DNA from: Candidatus Cloacimonadota bacterium
GTDB lineage: Bacteria > Cloacimonadota > Cloacimonadia > Cloacimonadales > Cloacimonadaceae
Assembly (NCBI GenBank): GCA_017995495.1
Contig: JAGOIS010000122.1
Location: 1-5,131 of the forward strand
Length of the DNA stretch: 5,131 nucleotides
Direction of reading: 5' to 3'
Within the stretch, counting starts at the first letter, position 1; each line of letters opens with the position of its first letter. The notes under the pieces are model-generated. The model ran no database searches and was not told the DNA's origin. It worked only from the letters and a program-made list of their open reading frames with translations. The translations under genes were made by a program, and so were the position numbers. This document shows, piece by piece, positions 1 through 3,704 of the stretch.

Positions 1-350
1 CCCAGGAAATTCACATAGCCCGAGGGCAGTTGCCACATCACGGCGAAGATCAAGCCGGCCAGCAGGGCGCCCATGAAGATGAAGGGCCGGCGCCGGCCCC
101 ATTTGCCGCGGTGGTTGTCGGAGATGAAGCCCATCACCGGGTCCGATACCGCGTCGAAGATCCGGGGGATCGAACTGATCAGGCCGACCAGCATTACATC
201 CATCCCCAATCCCAGATTGAGGATCACGAACATCGCGGGCAGCGCGGCGGCCTGCAGATTGTTCACGAACATGCCGATGGAGTAAGCTAACTTTTGTTTG
301 AAAGGAATCCTGTCTTCAGGTTTGGTGCTATGGTGTACGCTTTGTCCCAT
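1..350 (-). CDS. GPH-family (MelB-like) sugar:cation symporter, N-terminal part, cut by the window edge
   Basis: This is the first 116 codons of an inner-membrane transporter of the glycoside-pentoside-hexuronide:cation symporter family (MFS fold), which would carry sugars or short oligosaccharides into the cytoplasm with Na+ or H+. Helix 1 spans roughly residues 21-48 and helix 2 roughly 52-66. The family signature RIFDAVSDPVMGFISD follows at 63-78, then the basic loop RGKWGRRRPF at 81-90, then helix 3. By family knowledge, D66 and D70 match the two cation-site aspartates of MelB (Asp55 and Asp59). The ATG at 350 is preceded by AAGGAAGAG, with AAGGA 9 nt before the start. The gene begins only 12 nt after the glucanase stop codon, so the two are almost certainly co-transcribed. 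The substrate cannot be read from this part; glucan oligosaccharides are inferred from context. The remainder lies beyond position 1. Confidence 0.93.
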   Translation of the reverse strand, partial: MGQSVHHSTKPEDRIPFKQKLAYSIGMFVNNLQAAALPAMFVILNLGLGMDVMLVGLISSIPRIFDAVSDPVMGFISDNHRGKWGRRRPFIFMGALLAGLIFAVMWQLPSGYVNFL

Positions 351-355
351 TTTCG

Positions 356-364
356 CTCTTCCTT
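356..364 (-). promoter_or_regulatory. Ribosome binding site of the GPH transporter, overlapping the glucanase stop
   Basis: On the minus strand AAGGAAGAG overlaps the TAA stop of the glucanase gene (363-365), and its AAGGA core ends 9 nt before the transporter ATG. The overlap of stop codon and Shine-Dalgarno suggests translational coupling within the operon. Confidence 0.75.
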
Positions 365-1799
365 AATTCTTCAGGTGAATGTCGTCAAAATAAAGGTAAC
401 CCGCGTTGAAACTCACCGAGCTGGGCAGCGAGCCTCCGCCGTCGTAGTAGATGTCGTCGATGGCAAAGGTACACTGGGTGCCGCTTTGCTCCAATATAAT
501 GAACGGGTAGCTCAGTATCTGCAGGTCCACATTACCTTTCAGGCTTTCCACCGGAATGCTGGCCTGGCCCCATTCGCCGTTTCGCACCAGACCATACGCG
601 GTTTGCCCCGCCGGGAACAGCACATAGTTTTCGCTACCCTGGGCGTCGTTTATCCCAATCTTGAAGCTCACGTTCGCCGGCATCTTGATCATGAATTTCA
701 GGTTGCCCGCGGCGAAATCGGACATATCCAAAGGTGCGTTGGATTGGATCCCTGCCCCGAACCAGCCCAGGCCGGTGCTGGACCAGGAAATCCCGTTCGC
801 GCCCTCGTAGGGAGGGATGTTGGCCGCCGCCAGGGTGTTTTCCCAAACATAGATCTCGGCGTTCACGCCCACCGCCAGGCCGGCGTCAACCGGGGTTTCG
901 TCGGTGAAAATGCCAAAGGTCTCGATCGGGATCAGCCCTTGCGCGTCCTGGTAAACCCGAACCCAGTCCACATACATATGCTGGGGCCAGCGGGTGCTGG
1001 CGTCCGGGGCGCCGCCGAGGTTGCCGCCCACGGCCACATTGAAGATCAGGAAAAACTCTTTCAAAAATTCGTCCATCGTGCCCGGATCGATCACCTTCAC
1101 AAAGTAGGTGATGTCGTCGATCTTGCCCACGATGCGCTGTTCGTCCCACACCACTTCATAGATGTGGTAATCGTTTGAAAGTGGCTGCCCCAGCCTTTTG
1201 GTGCCGCTGGCGTAGCGGTGGCTGTCGCTGTCATCGTCCCACCAGTGGGCGGTGCTGATGGTGGTATTGGCGCCCTGCAGCAGCGGGCTCACTTCCATGA
1301 TGTCGATCTCGCCGCACTGGGGCCAGCCGACGCTGGAGTTGTTTTTGCCCAGCATCCAGAATGCCGGCCACATCCCCGTGTCGGTGGGAACTTTGATCCG
1401 GGCCTGGGCCTTGCCGTATTTGAAGGAAAACTTGCCTTTGGTGTTGATCCGAGCCGAGGTCACCGAGCCGTTACGCTTGCCCGGCTCGTCGAAATGCAGC
1501 GAATCCCACACCGCCGAGATCACCAGGTTGCCGTCTTCCACCCTCACGTTTTCAGGCAGGTTCGTATATTGCTGCCATTCATCGTTGCCCCAGCCGTTGT
1601 CTCCGTAGCCCAGGTCGTAACCCCATTTGCCGGGGTCCGGGGCGGCCGAACGCTGGTCAAACTCGTCGGACCAGACCAACTCGTAGTTTACTGGAACCGT
1701 GGGATCCGTAACCGTATCCGGCGCCAGGATCCTGTCGCAGCCAAAAATGAGCAGTGCCAGCACCGCCCCCAGGATCAAATTCAGGGTTTTGCTTGCCAT
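363..1799 (-). CDS. Lipid-anchored GH16 endo-beta-1,3-glucanase (laminarinase-like) with C-terminal beta-sandwich-like module
   Basis: The product is 478 residues. Residues 1-20 form a lipoprotein signal (lysine at 4, hydrophobic core, lipobox IFGC) with the lipidated cysteine at 21. Residues about 38-285 form the GH16 domain: it opens with YELVWSDEFD, continues through FKYGKAQARIKVP and GMWPAFWMLG, and ends with MYVDWVRVYQ. The catalytic motif GEIDIMEVSP supplies E164 (nucleophile), D166 and E169 (acid/base) by family knowledge. The overall pattern resembles laminarinases of subfamily GH16_3, so retaining cleavage of beta-1,3- or mixed-linkage glucan is the likely reaction. Residues about 292-478 form a second, beta-rich domain opening with FGIFTDETPVDAG; it looks like a carbohydrate-binding or ExoP-C-like galactose-binding fold, but the family is not certain. 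An in-frame ATG lies at 1808, but it directly abuts the AAGGA motif, whereas the ATG at 1799 has it 8 nt upstream, so 1799 is preferred. The gene leads the operon with the transporter. Confidence 0.93.
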   Translation of the reverse strand: MASKTLNLILGAVLALLIFGCDRILAPDTVTDPTVPVNYELVWSDEFDQRSAAPDPGKWGYDLGYGDNGWGNDEWQQYTNLPENVRVEDGNLVISAVWDSLHFDEPGKRNGSVTSARINTKGKFSFKYGKAQARIKVPTDTGMWPAFWMLGKNNSSVGWPQCGEIDIMEVSPLLQGANTTISTAHWWDDDSDSHRYASGTKRLGQPLSNDYHIYEVVWDEQRIVGKIDDITYFVKVIDPGTMDEFLKEFFLIFNVAVGGNLGGAPDASTRWPQHMYVDWVRVYQDAQGLIPIETFGIFTDETPVDAGLAVGVNAEIYVWENTLAAANIPPYEGANGISWSSTGLGWFGAGIQSNAPLDMSDFAAGNLKFMIKMPANVSFKIGINDAQGSENYVLFPAGQTAYGLVRNGEWGQASIPVESLKGNVDLQILSYPFIILEQSGTQCTFAIDDIYYDGGGSLPSSVSFNAGYLYFDDIHLKN

Positions 1800-1807
1800 T
1801 TGAACCA

Positions 1808-1812
1808 TCCTT
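1808..1812 (-). promoter_or_regulatory. Ribosome binding site that decides the glucanase start
   Basis: On the minus strand AAGGA (part of AAAAGGATGG) lies 8 nt before the ATG at 1799, a normal spacing. The earlier in-frame ATG at 1808 overlaps this motif and would have no usable site, so the protein most likely begins MASKTLN rather than three residues earlier. Confidence 0.7.
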
Positions 1813-1850
1813 TTATCACCACACTATTATCACAGGTCTGAACAGAGCAG

Positions 1851-1869
1851 CATTTACTGCTATATAGCA
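1851..1869 (-). promoter_or_regulatory. Predicted operator A (perfect 12-bp palindrome) of the glucanase operon
   Basis: Positions 1858-1869 read TGCTATATAGCA, identical on both strands; the symmetry resumes after one mismatched pair (TA at 1855-1856, TA at 1871-1872). On the minus strand it continues as TGCTATATAGCAGTAAATG. The same motif, with two differences in 19 bases, lies upstream of the GH-A gene at 3642-3660, and partial copies lie in the regulator leader. Its place at the -10/start region suits a repressor site. The obvious candidate to bind it is the GntR/LacI-type regulator encoded next door; that assignment is inference. Confidence 0.65.
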
Positions 1870-1897
1870 CTATTTTGCCCGCCGCCCTTCGTGTCAA
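1869..1897 (-). promoter_or_regulatory. Predicted sigma70-type promoter of the glucanase/transporter operon
   Basis: Reading the minus strand, a perfect -35 box TTGACA (1897-1892) is followed by a 17-bp spacer and a weak -10 box AATAGT (1874-1869, 4 of 6 matches). Transcription would begin near 1862, giving a leader of about 60 nt. Two A-tracts (1921-1928 and 1899-1907) lie directly upstream in the position of an UP element. The palindrome at 1858-1869 overlaps the -10 edge and start point. The -35 is convincing, the -10 much less so. Confidence 0.6.
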
Positions 1898-1966
1898 GTT
1901 TTTTTTTCGCTGGCCCCGCCTTTTTTTTCAAAGCCCTCGCTCCACCCACCTTACGATAAAAGTTTC

Positions 1967-1995
1967 TTGACGGTTTTACCCACCGCAGATAATTT
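1967..1995 (+). promoter_or_regulatory. Predicted promoter of the GntR/LacI regulator
   Basis: TTGACG at 1967-1972 resembles a -35 box. Two overlapping -10 candidates follow: GATAAT at 1988-1993 (5 of 6 matches, short 15-bp spacer) and TAATTT at 1990-1995 (3 of 6 matches, 17-bp spacer). Transcription would begin near 2000, immediately before the degraded operator copy at 2004-2020, and leave a leader of about 100 nt. The exact -10 is uncertain. Confidence 0.45.
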
Positions 1996-2003
1996 GGTAA
2001 AAA

Positions 2004-2020
2004 TGAGTTATAGCGGTTGG
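2004..2020 (+). promoter_or_regulatory. Possible weak operator D in the regulator leader
   Basis: TGAGTTATAGCGGTTGG shares the right half TATAGC(A/G)GTT with the operator at 3642-3660, while its left half is degraded (TGAG instead of TGCT). It lies just after the predicted regulator promoter, where a bound repressor would give autoregulation. It is weak when taken alone. Confidence 0.35.
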
Positions 2021-2054
2021 CTGCGAAACTGCCCTGCCGGGTCGCCGCGGGATT

Positions 2055-2071
2055 GAAACTGCTATATCTGC
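2055..2071 (-). promoter_or_regulatory. Possible operator C (half-site) in the regulator leader
   Basis: On the minus strand this reads GCAGATATAGCAGTTTC. The ten bases ATATAGCAGT are identical to operator A, while the left half-site is lost. It lies about 30 bp before the regulator start codon and just upstream of its ribosome binding site, which fits autoregulation by a roadblock or by looping to the other copies. Confidence 0.45.
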
Positions 2072-2077
2072 CGCCAG

Positions 2078-2084
2078 AAAGGAG
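2078..2084 (+). promoter_or_regulatory. Ribosome binding site of the regulator, with long spacing
   Basis: AAAGGAG ends 14 nt before the ATG at 2099, which is longer than usual. No in-frame ATG, GTG or TTG lies between it and that ATG, so the start at 2099 stands. Translation may be modest, which is common for regulators. Confidence 0.55.
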
Positions 2085-2098
2085 CTATCGTTCACGCC

Positions 2099-3154
2099 AT
2101 GAGAACCAGATCGTACAAATACATCTGCGTCAAAGACCGGATCAAGGCCGGCATTGCCAACGGCGCGATCGTGGACAAGCTGCCCGGGGAAAGGGTTCTG
2201 GCCCGGGAACTCGACGTTTCCTACATGACGGTGCGCAAAGCCGTGGCGGAACTGGTGGAAGAGGGCGTCCTCTACAAACTGGCCACCCGCGGTACCTTCG
2301 TGAGCCGCAAAAATTCCAACGCGAAAGTCACCAACAACATCGGTTTCTTCCTGGACGAAGAGATCAAGGAAGGCATTTCCAGCCCCTACTATTCCCTGGT
2401 CTTCAAATCCCTGGAGGAAGAGGTTAGCAAAAACGGCTACAACCTGCTGCTCTTTTCCGATTACAACGACCTGAACCCCCTCAAAAACACCAAAAAAGTA
2501 GACGGCGTGATCATTTCCTGTTTCCCCCGCATCGAGGACCAGATCCAGCAAATAAAACGCTATCTCCCCATCGTGCTGCTGGATAACAACGCCGCCGACA
2601 AATCCCTGCCCTCGGTTACCATCGACAATTTCAACAGCTGCCACCGCGCCACCGAATACCTGCTCTCGCTGGGACACCGCCGCGTGGGCTTCATTTCCGG
2701 GCTGCTGGATTCCGACGTGTGCAAAGACCGCCTCCAGGGCTACAAAAACGCCCTGGCCCGCGCAGGACTGAAGCAGGACAAAGAACTTGTGTTCAAAGGC
2801 GACTATTCCTACGAATCGGGCGAAAAGGGCGGGCTCTATTTCGCCTGCCTGCCCCAGCCCCCCACGGCGATCATCTGCGCCAACGATTCCATGGCCATCG
2901 GCGCCATGAAAGTGATCCAGGAACAGGGCTTCCGCATCCCCAAAGACATCAGTTTCATCGGCTTCGACGACATTCTGGTGGCCTCAATGGTTTTTCCCCC
3001 GCTCACCACCAACTCCGCCCCCATCGGAGAAATGGCCCGCCAGGCGGTGGGTCTGCTCCTCGCGGAGATCGGCGGAACCAAGACCGATTTTACCCATGTG
3101 ATCCTGGAAGCCGAGCTGGTCAAACGCGATTCCTGCGCCGCCCTCCTGCCTTGA
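2099..3154 (+). CDS. Chimeric transcription regulator: GntR winged helix plus LacI-type sugar-binding domain (AraR-like architecture)
   Basis: The product is 351 residues. Residues about 8-69 form a GntR-type winged helix: YICVKDRIKAGI, then the helix-turn-helix LARELDVSYMTVRKAVAEL at 34-52, then the wing EEGVLYKLATRGTFV. After a short linker, residues about 79-346 form a LacI/periplasmic-binding-protein-like effector domain. Typical markers are GHRRVGFISG at 192-201, PPTAIICANDSMAIGAM at 254-270 and IPKDISFIGFDDI at 280-292. This arrangement is that of AraR-type regulators, in which sugar binding releases the protein from its operator. The length fits the family. It is transcribed away from the glucanase/transporter operon and precedes the GH-A gene on the same strand, so it is the natural local regulator. 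The effector is unknown; a glucan-derived sugar is inferred from context, and arabinose should not be assumed. Two partial operator copies in its leader suggest autoregulation. Confidence 0.93.
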   Translation: MRTRSYKYICVKDRIKAGIANGAIVDKLPGERVLARELDVSYMTVRKAVAELVEEGVLYKLATRGTFVSRKNSNAKVTNNIGFFLDEEIKEGISSPYYSLVFKSLEEEVSKNGYNLLLFSDYNDLNPLKNTKKVDGVIISCFPRIEDQIQQIKRYLPIVLLDNNAADKSLPSVTIDNFNSCHRATEYLLSLGHRRVGFISGLLDSDVCKDRLQGYKNALARAGLKQDKELVFKGDYSYESGEKGGLYFACLPQPPTAIICANDSMAIGAMKVIQEQGFRIPKDISFIGFDDILVASMVFPPLTTNSAPIGEMARQAVGLLLAEIGGTKTDFTHVILEAELVKRDSCAALLP

Positions 3155-3159
3155 ACATC

Positions 3160-3276
3160 TGCCCGTTTTAGCCTTGTAACCCGTTCCCGCCACCTTTAAT
3201 CCCGCTTTTTCTGTCCCCCGTCCCAACCCCGGACACCCCAGCCCGGACAGCAGTTCCCGCATCTCCTACTCCCCTT
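3160..3276 (+). terminator. C-rich, G-poor stretch, possible Rho-dependent termination region
   Basis: By hand count this stretch has about 55 C against about 17 G in 117 bases. It begins directly after the regulator stop codon. Such a C>G bias in untranslated RNA is typical of Rho-loading (rut) sites, and no intrinsic terminator with a U-tract follows the gene. The palindrome immediately downstream could act as a pause or end-protecting hairpin. This reading rests on composition only. Confidence 0.3.
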
Positions 3277-3347
3277 ATCAATACGGAATAAATACGGAAT
3301 CAATACGGATTTCATCCGTATTGATTCCGTATTTATTCCGTATTGAT
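3277..3347. repeat. Perfect 34-bp inverted repeat with 3-nt loop, each arm made of three 11-bp tandem repeats
   Basis: The left arm 3277-3310 and right arm 3314-3347 are exact reverse complements with a loop of only TTC. The left arm itself is three tandem units, ATCAATACGGA, ATAAATACGGA and ATCAATACGGA, plus a final T; the right arm carries the same three in reverse. The unit length of 11 bp is close to one helical turn, so all copies would face the same side of the DNA. As RNA it would form a 34-bp uninterrupted stem. No T-tract follows on either strand, so it is not a classic intrinsic terminator. It is AT-rich compared with its surroundings. It may be a dispersed palindromic element, a protein-binding array, or a transcript-end structure. 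Confidence 0.95.
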
Positions 3348-3365
3348 CGCCGGAAGGAAAGGGGC

Positions 3366-3470
3366 ATGGATGATGTAATTTATTGGCTGATTAGCTTATG
3401 TGCCGATGGTATGAAACATCATCAGATGTATGCACACATCAGCCTGATAGGTATTCAGTTCCGCCGCTGA
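3366..3470 (+). CDS. Possible 34-residue small ORF, unrecognised
   Basis: An ATG at 3366 is preceded by AAGGA 7 nt upstream, a good Shine-Dalgarno position, and opens 34 codons before TGA. The product begins MDDVIYWLISLCADG and ends ISLIGIQFRR; it shows no recognisable motif, and its hydrophobic stretch is too short to call a membrane helix with confidence. The base composition is more AT-rich than the surrounding genes, and it begins just 18 nt after the palindrome. It could be a real small protein, a remnant of a mobile or dispersed element, or chance. No function is proposed. Confidence 0.2.
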   Translation: MDDVIYWLISLCADGMKHHQMYAHISLIGIQFRR

Positions 3471-3614
3471 TTCCTCCGCTGACCCCCAGCCGGAACCAAG
3501 TTTCCAAAACCGGGGAGGGGCCAAAGTAACAGGCTGGCCTCCTCCAAACCCGGCACCGAAATGGAATTTAAGGCAATTGTGGTAACATTTGGAAGCCCTC
3601 CACCAAAAAAACCC

Positions 3615-3642
3615 TTGACACGAAATCCGCCAGCCAGATATT
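3615..3642 (+). promoter_or_regulatory. Predicted sigma70-type promoter of the GH-A gene
   Basis: A perfect -35 box TTGACA (3615-3620) is followed by a 16-bp spacer and the -10 candidate GATATT (3637-3642, 4 of 6 matches). A run of seven A's (3605-3611) lies just upstream. The 11 bases CTTGACACGAA are identical to those in the glucanase operon promoter, and the operator follows at nearly the same distance (21 versus 22 bp after TTGACA). Transcription would begin near 3649, giving a leader of about 55 nt. Confidence 0.6.
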
Positions 3643-3660
3643 GCTCTATAGCAGTTAATG
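3642..3660 (+). promoter_or_regulatory. Predicted operator B upstream of the GH-A gene
   Basis: TGCTCTATAGCAGTTAATG matches operator A in 17 of 19 bases when that site is read on the minus strand. The two TGCT/AGCA arms are intact with the same 4-bp centre spacing. It overlaps the -10 box and predicted start, as operator A does. This links the GH-A gene to the glucanase operon as one predicted regulon. Confidence 0.65.
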
Positions 3661-3693
3661 CACAGCATAGCCAAATCTGATAAAAAGAACTAA

Positions 3694-3700
3694 GGGAGGA
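3694..3700 (+). promoter_or_regulatory. Ribosome binding site of the GH-A gene
   Basis: GGGAGGA within the purine-rich run AAGGGAGGAGAGG ends 4 nt before the ATG at 3705. The spacing is slightly short, but the match is strong and fixes the start ahead of a clear signal peptide. Confidence 0.75.
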
Positions 3701-3704
3701 GAGG

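Larger units (their letters stand above)
3155..3704 (+). other. 550-bp intergenic region between the regulator and the GH-A gene
   Basis: No recognisable protein-coding gene is present. From left to right it holds a C-rich, G-poor stretch (3160-3276), a perfect 71-nt palindrome (3277-3347), a possible 34-codon ORF (3366-3470), about 140 bp in which I see nothing firm (3471-3614, apart from a poor GC-rich hairpin near 3513-3545), and the promoter and operator of the downstream gene (3615-3660). Minus-strand reading frames through this region show no domain or biased composition suggestive of a real protein. Confidence 0.7.

Noticed and set aside
294..1178. Long open frame on the plus strand opposite the glucanase gene
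   Set aside because: It is antisense to a clear GH16 gene, its protein is rich in H, R, G and V with no domain, and it is explained by the G+C-rich codon use of the true gene.
1218..1841. Second plus-strand open frame opposite the glucanase N-terminus
   Set aside because: Same reason: a shadow of the glucanase reading frame with no recognisable domain.
1855..1866. Using the TATATA inside operator A as the glucanase -10 box
   Set aside because: The spacing from TTGACA would be about 25 bp, too long for sigma70; AATAGT at 17 bp fits better, though an extended -10 (TGCTATATA) acting without the -35 box is not excluded.
1976..2677. 233-codon minus-strand frame overlapping the regulator
   Set aside because: Its composition (rich in V, F, G and H) is typical of an antisense shadow; the plus-strand GntR/LacI protein is unmistakable.
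3277..3347. Reading the palindrome as a classic intrinsic terminator or a CRISPR unit
   Set aside because: No T-tract follows on either strand, the stem is AT-rich and far too long for a typical terminator, and the 11-bp units are contiguous without spacers.
3425..3440. Imperfect palindrome GATGTATGCACACATC inside the small ORF
   Set aside because: Its symmetry is broken and no second copy was seen in the window, so there is no support for a binding site.
3513..3545. GC-rich hairpin (GGAGGGGCC with GGCCTCCTCC)
   Set aside because: The pairing needs mismatches and a 13-nt loop, and there is no U-tract; it is too weak to call as a terminator.
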